Source: Acidobacteriota bacterium (GTDB lineage: Bacteria; Acidobacteriota; Vicinamibacteria; Marinacidobacterales; Marinacidobacteraceae). Taken from it: a stretch of 64,000 bases of DNA. The stretch lies in NCBI GenBank assembly GCA_022826825.1, contig JAJDUD010000059.1, forward strand, positions 124,001 to 188,000. Direction: 5' to 3'. Both the position numbers and the translations under genes were made by a program. How positions within the stretch are numbered: position 1 is the stretch's first letter; the number at the start of each line of letters is the position of its first letter. The notes beneath the pieces were generated by a model. It did not search any database and was not told the DNA's origin. It was given only the letters and a program-made list of their open reading frames with translations. Shown one piece after another: positions 11,711-21,114 of this stretch.

Positions 11711-12202
11711 CTACCAGAGCCTGTGGACCGTGAGGCCCATCGCCCCTGCCGCTTCGTCAACCTTCCGGCCGAGTTCTTCCCTCCCGGCTTCGTCCAGTTG
11801 AGCACCGATCTGCCGGAAGAGTTCCACCTCCTCCATGCGGATGTGACGGCGAAGCGATGCTCCGAATTGCCTCAGCAGCGAGGCGCGCCCCTGAGCGGAG
11901 GACCCCGCGAGCCGCCCGACCAACTTCTCCATGTTCCGGTGATGGGCAATCAACTCGTCGATGAGCGGATCGGAGTCGAGCACCTGCCGCAGCGCGGGAA
12001 AGAGAGCGGTCTCCTCCACCTGAAAGTGGGGGAACAGTTCCTTTTCCGCAAATCCGGCCACCTTGCCCGCGAGATCCGCCAGTCGCCCGGGTGTCGGATC
12101 CACCTTGAGATAGCGGTCGATGAGCACGGCCACGGCCAGGGCGTGCAGGTGATGCGCCGACAGCCGGTCGATTCCGGATGCCCGGGGCTGACTCGAGGTC
12201 AC
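11711..12202 (-). CDS. Hemerythrin-like HHE domain protein (paralogue 2)
   Basis: 163 residues, aligned along its whole length with the downstream paralogue: SAHHLHALAVAVLIDRYLK, HFQVEETALFPALR, AHHRNMEKLVGRLAG and RRHIRMEEVELFRQI. The metal-ligand positions are conserved, but the surface residues differ and the first motif is HHLHAL rather than HQHQHGL. The 160-bp gap to the downstream copy holds no gene. The role is presumably O2/NO or iron handling in the cytoplasm, as no signal peptide is visible. Confidence 0.85.
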   Translation of the reverse strand: MTSSQPRASGIDRLSAHHLHALAVAVLIDRYLKVDPTPGRLADLAGKVAGFAEKELFPHFQVEETALFPALRQVLDSDPLIDELIAHHRNMEKLVGRLAGSSAQGRASLLRQFGASLRRHIRMEEVELFRQIGAQLDEAGREELGRKVDEAAGAMGLTVHRLW

Positions 12203-12257
12203 GGTGCGAATACTACGGGCCGACCCCGTCCTGTCGGAACGGTTCGGTTGGACGCCC

Positions 12258-13367
12258 TTATGCCCGGCGTTGCCGCGTACCGGACGAACCCCTGCCGAGG
12301 AGCAGCGCCAGCGAAGCGAGCGCGGCGCGATCCGGGACCCGGGTGGTCTTCATCCGCAAGTCCATTTCGGCAAGCTGCCTGAGCATGGCCCTGAGTTCGG
12401 CGGGACGGAAGCGGCGCGCCGCGCGCTCGAGATCGTCGGCGACCCGGCGGGGCACGCGCAGCGCCTCGGCGAGCGGTTCATCCCCGCGGTGGGCCTGGGC
12501 CAACTGGATCTGGGTAACGAGCCGGTACAGCAACGCCATGAGCGCCTGCGGCGACTCCCCGTCCCGAAGCAGCGACTCGAGCGAAGAGAGCGCCGCCTCG
12601 GTGCGGCCCGCCTGCAAGGCATCCGTGAAGCGGAAGCGGTCCTGGACGCTGCCGCCGCCGAGCACCTGTTCCATGTCCACGAGCGTGACGTCCCCACCCT
12701 GTTCGCCGGCGGCGTAGACCGCGAGCTTCTCGATCTCGTTCACCTGCTGGCGCAACTCCCGGCCGAAGCGCTCAAAGAGCAGTTCCGCGCCCTGCTCGGG
12801 CAGGCTGAGGCCGCGCTCGCGCGCGGCGCGGCGGATCCAGTGGGTCATCCGGGCCGGAGGCGGCGCGTCGCAATCGAGCACCAGCGCCCCTCCGCCGGAG
12901 ACGGCGCCGGCCAGCGACGAGGCCAGCGCCTTCCAGTCCTTGCGCCGCCGGTCGGGATTCCGCTCCCACTCGAGGGCGATGACCGCCCGTCCCGGCGGGT
13001 GATCGAGCAGTTCCAGCACCACTCCGGAAAGCGCCGGGACAGCCGCGGGGGGCTGGGCGATCCGCAGGCCGTTTTCGATGAGAACGACGGGAGCTCCGCT
13101 GAACGAAACCGTGCGGGTGGCGCTCACCACCTGGTCGGCGCCCGCCGTCCGGCCGTCGAAGCGGCGCAGCCGGAACGGCGCCGGCGGCTCCCCGAGATGG
13201 TGGTCAGCCAGCTTCCGCAACGTTTGCTGGCGGAGCCAACTGTCCGCACCCCCGACGACATAGAAGGCGCCCGCCTCGGGGGCCGGCAACCTGTCCGCCA
13301 TCTTCTCCGCCGGAACCGGCTTGAGCGTGGCGAAGGTCTTGCCGAACCCGGCATCGGCGAACGCCAT
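12258..13367 (-). CDS. holA: DNA polymerase III, delta subunit
   Basis: 369 residues; the clamp-loader subunit that opens the beta clamp. The sequence is divergent, as is usual for HolA, but YVVGGADSWLRQQTLRKLAD near the N-terminus, the central LLFERFGRELRQQVNEIEKLAVYA and the C-terminal RFTDALQAGRTEAALSSLESLL ... LMALLYRLVTQI blocks are characteristic. Its ATG overlaps the lptE stop by one base (TGATG). The order leuS-lptE-holA is the standard neighbourhood and strengthens the call. The C-terminus ends in a short basic tail. Confidence 0.9.
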   Translation of the reverse strand: MAFADAGFGKTFATLKPVPAEKMADRLPAPEAGAFYVVGGADSWLRQQTLRKLADHHLGEPPAPFRLRRFDGRTAGADQVVSATRTVSFSGAPVVLIENGLRIAQPPAAVPALSGVVLELLDHPPGRAVIALEWERNPDRRRKDWKALASSLAGAVSGGGALVLDCDAPPPARMTHWIRRAARERGLSLPEQGAELLFERFGRELRQQVNEIEKLAVYAAGEQGGDVTLVDMEQVLGGGSVQDRFRFTDALQAGRTEAALSSLESLLRDGESPQALMALLYRLVTQIQLAQAHRGDEPLAEALRVPRRVADDLERAARRFRPAELRAMLRQLAEMDLRMKTTRVPDRAALASLALLLGRGSSGTRQRRA

Positions 13368-13876
13368 CAGAACCCCTCGAGAATCGCCACCAGCAGGGAG
13401 TCCGCGAAAGCGCTGGCGATCCGGGAAAAGGCGAGCCCCTCCCGGTCGAAGGCGGCGTCGGGGTCGTCGCCGATCGAAAACTCGTCGCGCAGCGTGAACT
13501 CGTCGGACTCGAAGAGCACGATGTCGTTGAGGACATCGGTGAACTCCACCGTGGCGCGCACGATGATGAGATAGGTGGAGGCCGCTCCGGTCGCCGGATC
13601 GAGCTGCGCCGGCGAGAAATCCACGCTCAGCACCGTTCCCCGCATCACCGCGTCGGCCCCCTCCTCGATCTCCTGGACCTCGTAACGGCCTCGCCGGTTG
13701 AACCCCTCGATGATCTGTTCCGTCATCCCCTCTTCGACCTCGGGGAAGGCGCTCTCGTTGTCGAAGGGGAGGATGGCTACGACCTGGATGTGACCCGGCA
13801 GCCCGCCGCCGAGGCCGGCGAGGCGGTAGCCACACCCTGCAAGAACGCCGAGGAACAGCAAGGTGGACAGCAACAT
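13367..13876 (-). CDS. lptE: LPS-assembly lipoprotein LptE
   Basis: 169 residues. A short signal peptide ends in a lipobox (VLAGC, Cys15) followed by GYRLAG, the typical LptE opening. The mature part contains VVAILPFDNES and EQIIEGFNRRGRYEV, as in the LptE/RlpB family, which plugs the LptD barrel and helps insert LPS in the outer membrane. Placed between leuS and holA, the usual position. The ATG at 13876 gives a well-formed signal peptide; a GTG overlapping the leuS stop would add 20 residues in front. lptD is not in the window. Confidence 0.9.
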   Translation of the reverse strand: MLLSTLLFLGVLAGCGYRLAGLGGGLPGHIQVVAILPFDNESAFPEVEEGMTEQIIEGFNRRGRYEVQEIEEGADAVMRGTVLSVDFSPAQLDPATGAASTYLIIVRATVEFTDVLNDIVLFESDEFTLRDEFSIGDDPDAAFDREGLAFSRIASAFADSLLVAILEGF

Positions 13877-13935
13877 CCCGCTCCAGCGGCGGAGGTATCG
13901 GTCCCCGTCCCTGCAGGCGGAGCGAGCGGCGGGAA

Positions 13936-16422
13936 TCACGCTGGACGGGCGGCCACGAAGTTCACGAGCCGGTCGGGAACCGTGACGACCCGGCGCACTT
14001 CCAGCCCCGCCAGGTGGCGCCGGATCCCGGCATTCTCCCGCGCCTGGCCGACGAGCGCCTCGCGTTCGAGTCCGGCCGGCACCTCCAGACGACCCCGGAG
14101 TTTTCCGTTCACCTGCAACACGACGAGCACCTGTTCCTCCCGGGCGAGATCTTCGTCGCACTCGGGCCACGGGGTCTCCACCAGCATCGTCTCGCCTCCC
14201 AGCCGCTCCCAGAGTTCCTCGGTGAGATGCGGCGCCATGGGGTTGAGGAGCGAAATCACCGTTTCCGCTGCCTCGCGCACCGCGCGCCGGGACGCATCGC
14301 TGACGGCCTCCGGCAGGCGATGCGAAAGGGCGGAGGTCAATTCCATGATGGCGGCAATCGCGGTGTTCGGATGGATGCGCTCCTGGAGATCGCGGGTGAC
14401 GCGCCGAATCGTCTGATGGGTCTTGCGGCGGAGTGCCACGTCCTCGGGCACGAAGTCCTCGTCCCCGGCCGGCAACGGGGTCGAGGCCAGCCACTCCGTG
14501 GCCCCGGGGATCATTCGGTCCAGCCGTCGCAGGTAGCGCGCCGGCCCGGAGAGGCGGGTGTCGGTCCAGTCCATCTCCTTTTCCGGCGGCGACTCGAAAA
14601 GGACGTAGAGACGGATCGCGTCGGCCCCGTGCCGTTCCACCACGGCGTCCGGGTCCACGATGTTGCCCTTGCTCTTGGACATCTTGGCGCCGTCCTTGAT
14701 GACCATCCCCTGACTCAGTTGGCGGACCACCGGTTCGTCGGTGCTGGCCAGCCCGAGGTCGCGCATCATCTTGGTCCAGAATCGGCAGTAGATGAGGTGC
14801 AGGATGGCGTGCTCGACGCCGCCGATGTAGAGGTCGATGGGAAACCACGCGCGCGCCTTCTCCGGGTCGAACGGCGCCCCGGCGTTTTGCGGATCGAGGT
14901 AACGGTAGAAGTACCAGGACGAATCCACGAAGGTGTCCATGGTGTCCGTCTCCCGGCGGGCGGCTGAGCCGCAGCGCGGGCAGTCCACCCGGAGCCACGA
15001 CTCGATTCTCGAGAGCACGGACCCTCCCATGCCCGTGATCTCGACATCCCGCGGCAACTCGACCGGGAGGTCGTCCTCGGGGACCGGAACTTCGCCGCAT
15101 TCCCCACAGTGGATCATCGGAATGGGCGTGCCCCAGTACCGCTGCCGGGAGATTCCCCAGTCGCGGAACCGCCAGGCGACCTTGGGCTCGCCGTAGCCGC
15201 CTTCGCGGGCGTGCTCCGCCATCGCGGTTTTGGCCTCTTCGGTGGGCAAGCCGCTGAACGGGCCGGAATCCACCACCGTCCCGTAGTCCACGAAGGCGCG
15301 GTCGTCGGCCGCCGCCGCGCCGTCGGAATCGTTCGGGATGACCACAGCGCGGATCTCGAGCCCGTACGCCTTAGCGAACTCGTGGTCCCGCTCGTCGTGC
15401 GCCGGAACCGCCATGACGGCGCCGGTCCCGTACTCCATGAGCACGTAGTCGGCGACGAAGACCGGAATCTCCTCTCCCGAGAAGGGGTTCAGGGCCCGGA
15501 AGCCGGTGTTCACCCCCGTCTTTTCGGTCTCGCCGGTCGGGTGGCTCTCACCGGGATGCGCGGCGGCGGCGGCGCGTACGTAGTCGGCCACCTCGGGGTT
15601 CCGGGACGCGATGGCCTGCGCCGCGGCATGCCTGGGAGCGAGCACCAGCGCGGTCGCGCCATAGATGGTGTCCACCCGGGTGGTGAACACCGGGACATCG
15701 CCCAGGTCTCCGAGGGCCGGGATCCGGAAGTGAATCTCGGCGCCTTCCGAGCGCCCGATCCAGTTGCGCTGCAGCACCAGCACCTTGTGCGGCCAGCCGG
15801 GCATCCGCCCCATCTCGTCGAGCAGCTCGTCGGCGTAGTTGGTGATGCGCAGAAACCACTGCGGGAGCTCCCGTTCCGCGACCTCCGCCTCGCAACGCCA
15901 GCACTGTCCGGCCTCGACCTGCTCGTTGGCGAGCACCGTCTCGCAATCCGGGCACCAGTTGACGGCGCCGTTCTTCCGGTAGGCGAGGCCGCGCTCCCAC
16001 ATCTTCACGAAGAACCACTGGTTCCAGCGGTAGTAGGACGAATCGCAGGTGGCGAACTCGCGCTCCCAGTCGTAACTGAAACCGAGCCGGCGGAGCTGCC
16101 GCCGCATGTGGTCGATGTTCTGGGTGGTCCAGTCGGCCGGGTGAGCCCCGCGCTGGAGCGCCGCGTTCTCCGCGGGCAAACCGAGGGCGTCCCACCCGAT
16201 GGGATGCATCACCGTGAAGCCGTTCCGCCGGTAGAAGCGGGCGACCACGTCGCCGATGGAGTAGTTCCGCACGTGGCCCATGTGGATGCGGCCGGACGGA
16301 TACGGCAGCATCTCGAGGCAGTAAAAGCGCGGGCCCTCGGGCAGGTCCGGCGTCCGGAAGGAACCCTCCCGCTCCCAGCGGTCCTGCCACTTCGTCTCGA
16401 CGCGTTCGTGGAAAGTGCTCAT
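13936..16422 (-). CDS. leuS: Leucyl-tRNA synthetase
   Basis: 828-residue class-I synthetase. The HIGH motif appears as PYPSGRIHMGHVRNYSIGD (about 40-58) and the KMSKS loop as DGAKMSKSKGNIVDPD in the C-terminal third. The editing (CP1) domain is present between them, with the zinc-knuckle WCPDCETV...CWRCE near residue 155-175. A second cysteine set is at DCPRCG, just before TMDTFVDSSWYFYRYLDP. The C-terminal domain is complete. The start at 16422 gives STFHERVETKWQDRW. First gene of leuS-lptE-holA. Confidence 0.97.
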   Translation of the reverse strand: MSTFHERVETKWQDRWEREGSFRTPDLPEGPRFYCLEMLPYPSGRIHMGHVRNYSIGDVVARFYRRNGFTVMHPIGWDALGLPAENAALQRGAHPADWTTQNIDHMRRQLRRLGFSYDWEREFATCDSSYYRWNQWFFVKMWERGLAYRKNGAVNWCPDCETVLANEQVEAGQCWRCEAEVAERELPQWFLRITNYADELLDEMGRMPGWPHKVLVLQRNWIGRSEGAEIHFRIPALGDLGDVPVFTTRVDTIYGATALVLAPRHAAAQAIASRNPEVADYVRAAAAAHPGESHPTGETEKTGVNTGFRALNPFSGEEIPVFVADYVLMEYGTGAVMAVPAHDERDHEFAKAYGLEIRAVVIPNDSDGAAAADDRAFVDYGTVVDSGPFSGLPTEEAKTAMAEHAREGGYGEPKVAWRFRDWGISRQRYWGTPIPMIHCGECGEVPVPEDDLPVELPRDVEITGMGGSVLSRIESWLRVDCPRCGSAARRETDTMDTFVDSSWYFYRYLDPQNAGAPFDPEKARAWFPIDLYIGGVEHAILHLIYCRFWTKMMRDLGLASTDEPVVRQLSQGMVIKDGAKMSKSKGNIVDPDAVVERHGADAIRLYVLFESPPEKEMDWTDTRLSGPARYLRRLDRMIPGATEWLASTPLPAGDEDFVPEDVALRRKTHQTIRRVTRDLQERIHPNTAIAAIMELTSALSHRLPEAVSDASRRAVREAAETVISLLNPMAPHLTEELWERLGGETMLVETPWPECDEDLAREEQVLVVLQVNGKLRGRLEVPAGLEREALVGQARENAGIRRHLAGLEVRRVVTVPDRLVNFVAARPA

Positions 16423-16472
16423 GGGTCGTCGGGCGCGGAGACTAGCAGCCGGCAAACGCGCTCACGGGGCGT

Positions 16473-17564
16473 TCAGGGGGTGGAACCGACCCCCTGAAGC
16501 GCCTTTCGGAGCATCGAGCCAGCGGGAATCCGATCGAGGTCCCGCGGGTGCACGAAACGGCCTCCCGGACCGATCGCGCCGGGGGCCGGTTCGACGAGAT
16601 CGGCCTCGAAGGGCGCGACCGAGATCCTTCGATTCATCACGGTGTGCCGGAATCCCGCCAGCTCCCGCGCGGGCTTCACGTGGATCCCGTAGCGCGAGAT
16701 CGCCTCCCGGACGAGCGCCTCTTCCGCGGACTCATCGCTCCGGTACTCACCGCACGGCAGTTCATAAAGACCCCGCATCGGGCTTTCGCCACGGCGAAAC
16801 ACCAGGATCCGGCCTTCCTGGTCCCGGACGACGGCCATCGCGAGACATACCGAGACCGCGGAGGGGCGCGGCCGGCGCTGGGGAAGCTCGGCTTGCCGCC
16901 CCGCCACCCGCGCCCAACAGAACTCCCGGACCGGACAGTTGGCGCACCGGGGAGCGGACGGGGTGCAGACCGTCGCTCCGAGTTCCATGAGCGCCTGGTT
17001 CCAGGCGCCCGGGTCCCGGGCGTCGTCGGCCTCCATGAGCCGGTCAGCCAGTTCCCGGATTCGACCTTCGAAGGATGCCCGTCCCCGATACCCCTCAACC
17101 AGAAACAGCCGGGACAACACCCGGCGCACGTTTCCATCGACCGCGGCGACCGGTACGCCGAAGGCGATCGAGGCGATCGCCGCCGCGGTGTAGTCACCGA
17201 CTCCGGGGAGTTTCCGGAGCGACGCCGCATCCGGCGGAATCGCCCGGCCGGCGGCGGCCAACTGGCGCGCCGCCCGGTGCAGGGCGCGGGCGCGTCCGTA
17301 GTAGCCAAGCCCCGCCCAGGCGGCCAGCACCTCGTCCTCATCGGCGCCGGCGAGCGAGCCGGGATTCGGGAAGCGCGTGACGAACGCGCGGTAGCGCGGC
17401 AGCATCGCCTCCACCCGGGTCTGCTGGAGCATCACTTCCGAAACCCAGACCCGCCAGGCGTCGGGCGATTCGCGGAACGGGAGCGGGCGCTGGTTCTTCC
17501 GGAACCAGGCGAGCAGGGTCCGGCGCAGGAGCCGGAACGGAGAGGCTGGGGGAAGGTCGGACAA
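16473..17564 (-). CDS. mutY: A/G-specific adenine DNA glycosylase MutY
   Basis: 363 residues; removes adenine mispaired with 8-oxoguanine. The catalytic Glu lies in WVSEVMLQQTRV, the helix-hairpin-helix is LRKLPGVGDYTAAAIASIAF, and the catalytic Asp is in AAVDGNVRRVLSRL. A [4Fe-4S] motif CTPSAPRCANCPVREFC (C-X6-C-X2-C-X5-C) follows. The C-terminal NUDIX-like domain that recognises 8-oxoG is present from about residue 235 (SVCLAMAVVRDQEGRILVFRR). 50 bp separate it from leuS; it may be transcribed with it. Confidence 0.97.
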   Translation of the reverse strand: MSDLPPASPFRLLRRTLLAWFRKNQRPLPFRESPDAWRVWVSEVMLQQTRVEAMLPRYRAFVTRFPNPGSLAGADEDEVLAAWAGLGYYGRARALHRAARQLAAAGRAIPPDAASLRKLPGVGDYTAAAIASIAFGVPVAAVDGNVRRVLSRLFLVEGYRGRASFEGRIRELADRLMEADDARDPGAWNQALMELGATVCTPSAPRCANCPVREFCWARVAGRQAELPQRRPRPSAVSVCLAMAVVRDQEGRILVFRRGESPMRGLYELPCGEYRSDESAEEALVREAISRYGIHVKPARELAGFRHTVMNRRISVAPFEADLVEPAPGAIGPGGRFVHPRDLDRIPAGSMLRKALQGVGSTP

Positions 17565-17777
17565 GCGGCGGGGGTGCGGGCGTCGCGGGCAGCCGGGGCG
17601 CCAGGATCGAAGCCATCTCTACGATACCGGCGTGATCGTCCGATTCGGCCCGACGGTTGCCGTTCAGGCTGTCGTTCATCGGAACGGCGTCCTCTTCGAA
17701 CAAACGGTGCAGCCGCCGCGGAGGCACGAGCGAGCGCGTGGTCGGTCCCGACGCGGACATATCGGAGGGAACCGGTG

Positions 17778-18161
17778 ATGACGGAACAGGACGTTCAGCG
17801 ATGGCTCGACGAGTACGGCCGCGCCTGGGAAGACGGCGACCCGGACCAGGCGGTGGCGCTGTTTACCGGCGCCGCCGTCTACCGGGAAACGCCCTTCGGC
17901 GACCCTCTGAAGGGGCGGCAGCAGATACGGAAGTACTGGCAGGAAGGTGCGGCGGACGCACAGGAGGGCGTCGAGTTCTCCGCGCAGGTCTGGGCGGTCG
18001 TGGATGACACGGCGATTGCCGGTTGGCAGGCCAGCTTCACGCGAAAGGACTCGGGGGTTCGGGTCGAGCTCGACGGGACGTTCAGACTGACGTTCGTCGC
18101 CGAACGAGGCGCTCTAAGGTGCTCGCGCCTCGAAGAGTGGTGGCATCACCGGGAATCCTGA
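17778..18161 (+). CDS. NTF2/SnoaL-like small protein
   Basis: 127 residues with the cone-shaped NTF2 fold pattern: YGRAWEDGDPDQAVALFTGAAVYRETPF, GRQQIRKYWQ, and a final LEEWWHH. Proteins of this kind act as isomerases, hydrolases or binding domains; nothing here identifies a substrate. The ATG at 17778 is preceded by GGAGG (17764-17768); an adjacent in-frame GTG at 17775 is also possible. It is an isolated plus-strand gene between mutY and an M20 peptidase. Confidence 0.75.
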   Translation: MTEQDVQRWLDEYGRAWEDGDPDQAVALFTGAAVYRETPFGDPLKGRQQIRKYWQEGAADAQEGVEFSAQVWAVVDDTAIAGWQASFTRKDSGVRVELDGTFRLTFVAERGALRCSRLEEWWHHRES

Positions 18162-18409
18162 GTCCCGGGTTTCGGGCAACTGCGCCGACCACCGGCTGGA
18201 AGAGCGCACTCGGGCGATTGCACCCTGCCGTTGTTCCGCATGTCGTAGCGGGAGGACCACCCCCGTCCGAGCCGGATGGCGTTTCGCCCTGCCCGGAAAG
18301 GCCACGTCAGGTGAGTGAATGGCGACGGGAGTTTCGCGGCCGGCGGCTGCGACGCCGGTCTGGAGGCCGCTACCGCGAGAACCGGCCGGCGCTCCTGGCG
18401 CTCCTCTCC
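18162..18409. other. Gene-free gap with fragments of GC-rich palindromic repeat
   Basis: About 250 bp between convergent genes. It contains GACGCCGGTCTGGAGGCCGC near 18351 and ACCGGCCGGCGCTCCTGG near 18380, both resembling pieces of the palindromic repeat family found elsewhere in the window. No conserved coding frame is apparent. Confidence 0.4.
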
Positions 18410-19423
18410 CTAGAGCAGAGCGTGGGCGATCTTCTGGTAGTAGCCGACGGCGTCCACGAGGTCGCTCTTCAGCACGTGCTCGTGAGCGGTATGGGCGTCG
18501 TGGATGCTGCCCGGGCCGATCAGCAGCGGGGTGCCCCAGGAAGGCATGAACGGGATGTCGGTCGAATAGGACATCGGGGCCACCTCGAAGCCGGGCAACG
18601 TCCGGCAGAAGACCGCGTCGTTCTGGCCGACGTGCTCGTAGCTGAGGTTGTCGTCGGCGGACAGGATCGCTTCGAGGCGGCGCCGCGCCGGTTCGGCCTC
18701 CCCGACGAGCCGCCAGTAGAGGGTCGCCTCCGCGGAAGGAGCCAACACATTACCGGCGACACCGCCGGAAATGAGGCCCACGTTGAGGGTCGCCGGTCCG
18801 AGGATTTCGCTCTTGCCCCAGTCGAGCGACTGGAGATGGGTGATCAGCGCCAGCAGGCGATGGATCGCCGAGTCCCCGGACTCGGGATGGGAGGAGTGCG
18901 CCGCCTTGCCACGAACCATGATTCGCGCCCGCAGGGTGCCCTTGTGGCCGGTGGCCATGACCCCCTCGGTGGGTTCCCCACACACCAGGTGGAGTCCGTC
19001 CACCGGCGCATCGGGACCCCGCGCGTCGAGGTGGCGGGCGCCGGCGCTGTCCACTTCCTCCCCGACGGTGAAGGCCATCCCGAACCCGGAAATCCCGTCC
19101 TCCCGGAGCCGGCGGGCCGCGAAGAGCATCGCCGCCAGGATGCCCTTGGCGTCGCAGGAACCGCGGCCCGCGATATGGGTTTTTGTCTCGCTCGAAGGGA
19201 AGAAGGGGGGCACCGTGTCCAGATGGGTGCAGTACCAAAGACGCGTCGGACCGTCCCCGGCGCGCGCGATCAGGTTCGGCCGGCCCGGGGCGGCCTCGTC
19301 GAACTCGACGTCGAGTCCGATGGCATCGAGGTCCGCACCGACGCGTTCGGCGACGGCGTTCTCATCGCCCGTCACCGAGGGGATGTCCACGATCTCCCGG
19401 AGATAGCGGAAGAGATCGTCCAT
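18410..19423 (-). CDS. M20 family zinc peptidase (ArgE/DapE-like)
   Basis: 337 residues. M20 metal and catalytic motifs are all present: HLDTVPP (first His/Asp), GRGSCDAKGILAAML (bridging Asp), GEEVDSAGARHL (catalytic Glu and ligand) and the GEPTE block. The fold fits deacylation of N-acyl amino acids such as N-acetylornithine or N-succinyl-diaminopimelate; the sequence alone does not choose between them. The ATG at 19423 begins DDLFRYLREIVDIPSVTG, the standard family N-terminus. It lies 7 bp downstream of fabF and is likely read from the fab operon, which gives no hint about its substrate. Confidence 0.85.
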   Translation of the reverse strand: MDDLFRYLREIVDIPSVTGDENAVAERVGADLDAIGLDVEFDEAAPGRPNLIARAGDGPTRLWYCTHLDTVPPFFPSSETKTHIAGRGSCDAKGILAAMLFAARRLREDGISGFGMAFTVGEEVDSAGARHLDARGPDAPVDGLHLVCGEPTEGVMATGHKGTLRARIMVRGKAAHSSHPESGDSAIHRLLALITHLQSLDWGKSEILGPATLNVGLISGGVAGNVLAPSAEATLYWRLVGEAEPARRRLEAILSADDNLSYEHVGQNDAVFCRTLPGFEVAPMSYSTDIPFMPSWGTPLLIGPGSIHDAHTAHEHVLKSDLVDAVGYYQKIAHALL

Positions 19424-19430
19424 CGAGTCC

Positions 19431-20678
19431 TCAGCCCTCGTCAGGATGCCGGAACAGCAGGGAGACGTTCGTCCCGCCAAACCCGAAGGAGTTGGACAGC
19501 ACGCTCCTCACCGCCGCGGGCCGGGCGGCGTTGGGGACGTTGTCCAGATCGCAGTCGGGGTCCGGGGTCTCGTAGTTGATCGTCGGAGGCAGCGTCTGGT
19601 GGCGCAGCGTCAGGCAGGAGATGCCGGCCTCCAGCCCTCCGGCGCCGCCGAGCAGGTGTCCGGTCATCGACTTCGTGGAACTGACCGCAAGCCGGTCGGC
19701 GTGCTCGCCGAACACCCGCCGGATCGCGGCCGTTTCGATGCGGTCGTTCAGGGGGGTGGAGGTGCCGTGCGCATTCACCGCATCCACGTCTTCCGGCGCG
19801 GCTCCGGCTTCGGCAAGCGCCGCCCGCATCACCCGGACCGCACCACCCCCGTCCTCCGCCGGCGCGGTGATGTGGTAGGCGTCCCCGCTCATCCCGTAGC
19901 CCAGCACCTCCGCATACAGGGTAACGCCCCGCGCCAGCGCCTGCTCGCGCTCCTCGAGGATGAGGATGCCGGCTCCCTCACCTACCACGAAACCGTCCCG
20001 GTCCCGGTCGAACGGGCGCGACGCGCGCTCGGGCTCGTCGTTGCGGGTGGAAAGCGCTTTCATCGAGGCGAATCCGCCGATGCACATCGGCGTAATGGTC
20101 GCCTCCGCCCCACCGGCGACCATGACATCGGCGTGTCCGTGGCGGACGAGGCGGAAGGCCTCTCCCACCGCGTGAGCGCCGGCGGAACACGCCGTCGCCA
20201 TCGCCGAATTGGGTCCCCGGGCGCCCAACCGGATCGACACCCAGCCCGCGGCCAGATTCACCACCATCGCCGGCACGAAGAAGGGAGAGATTCGGCGGGG
20301 CCCCTTCTCGAGCAGCTTGCGGTGCTCGCGCTCGATCGTCTCGAAACCGCCGATTCCCGAAGAAATGACCACCCCGACGCGATCGGGGTCCGCGAGCGGC
20401 GTCTCCAGCCCGGCATCTTCGGCCGCGAACAGCGAGGCCGCGAGCGCGTACTGGATGAAGGTGTCCATCTTCCGGGCGTCGCGCCGGTCCGCGTAGTCGA
20501 GCGGATCGAAGCCCTTGACTTCGCACGCGATCCGCGACGAGAAGTCGGCAGCGTCGAAGCGCGTGATGCGGCCGGCGCCCGAGCGGCCCGCGACGAGACC
20601 GTCCCAGGTCTCCCGGGTTCCGATGCCCAGAGGCGAGACGAGGCCCACCCCGGTGACCACGACCCGACGCATCGTCAT
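19431..20678 (-). CDS. fabF: 3-oxoacyl-[acyl-carrier-protein] synthase II
   Basis: 415-residue elongating condensing enzyme of type-II fatty-acid synthesis. Catalytic Cys in ATACSAGAHAVGEA, His in VNAHGTSTPLND and second His in MTGHLLGGAGG; the C-terminal NSFGFGGTN is also present. Translation may start at M1 or at the ATG two codons later (MRRVVVTGVG). It is downstream of acpP after a 96-bp gap that contains a small CGCCGC/GCGGCG hairpin. No fabH is present nearby, so initiation must be encoded elsewhere or done differently. Confidence 0.97.
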   Translation of the reverse strand: MTMRRVVVTGVGLVSPLGIGTRETWDGLVAGRSGAGRITRFDAADFSSRIACEVKGFDPLDYADRRDARKMDTFIQYALAASLFAAEDAGLETPLADPDRVGVVISSGIGGFETIEREHRKLLEKGPRRISPFFVPAMVVNLAAGWVSIRLGARGPNSAMATACSAGAHAVGEAFRLVRHGHADVMVAGGAEATITPMCIGGFASMKALSTRNDEPERASRPFDRDRDGFVVGEGAGILILEEREQALARGVTLYAEVLGYGMSGDAYHITAPAEDGGGAVRVMRAALAEAGAAPEDVDAVNAHGTSTPLNDRIETAAIRRVFGEHADRLAVSSTKSMTGHLLGGAGGLEAGISCLTLRHQTLPPTINYETPDPDCDLDNVPNAARPAAVRSVLSNSFGFGGTNVSLLFRHPDEG

Positions 20679-20774
20679 TTCCGGTGCAGCGTGCGTTGCG
20701 ATCCGAACCGCACTGCCCGTTCGCCGCCTTGCGGCGCTACGGAGCGTTCTTCGAGGGGCAGGACTCGCCCTCCC

Positions 20775-21056
20775 TCAGTCGATGCGCTGCTCGATGAAAG
20801 CCACCGCATCGCCGACGGTCTGGATCCGCTCCGCCTGATCCTCCGAGATGTCGATCCCGAACTGCTCCTCGAGCGCCATCATCAGCTCGACCATATCCAG
20901 CGAATCGGCGCTCAGATCGCCCACGAAGGTGGCCTCCGGCGTGACCTCGTCGGGGGATACGGAAAGCTGTTCACAGATGAGTTCCCGGACGCGCTCGTCC
21001 ACCGGGAGCTCTTCCGGCTCCGGAGCGCCTTCCGCTTCCTTGGCTTTGTCGGGCAT
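20775..21056 (-). CDS. acpP: Acyl carrier protein
   Basis: 93 residues. The phosphopantetheine attachment Ser is in [13 protein letters not shown], inside the normal acidic four-helix body ([25 protein letters not shown]). It is about 15 residues longer than a standard ACP because of an acidic N-terminal extension ([18 protein letters not shown]). The start is the only ATG; the internal GTG at VDERVREL would give the standard length but has no obvious ribosome site. It sits between fabG and fabF. Confidence 0.96.
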   Translation of the reverse strand: MPDKAKEAEGAPEPEELPVDERVRELICEQLSVSPDEVTPEATFVGDLSADSLDMVELMMALEEQFGIDISEDQAERIQTVGDAVAFIEQRID

Positions 21057-21114
21057 TGGTCTTACTCCTGTCTCTTGCTCTTCCGCGCGGGCCGGATGAT
21101 CCGGCGGCGGGGGG

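Noticed and set aside
15109-16497. 462-codon plus-strand frame opposite leuS
   Set aside because: Antisense of a highly conserved gene with no homology signal.
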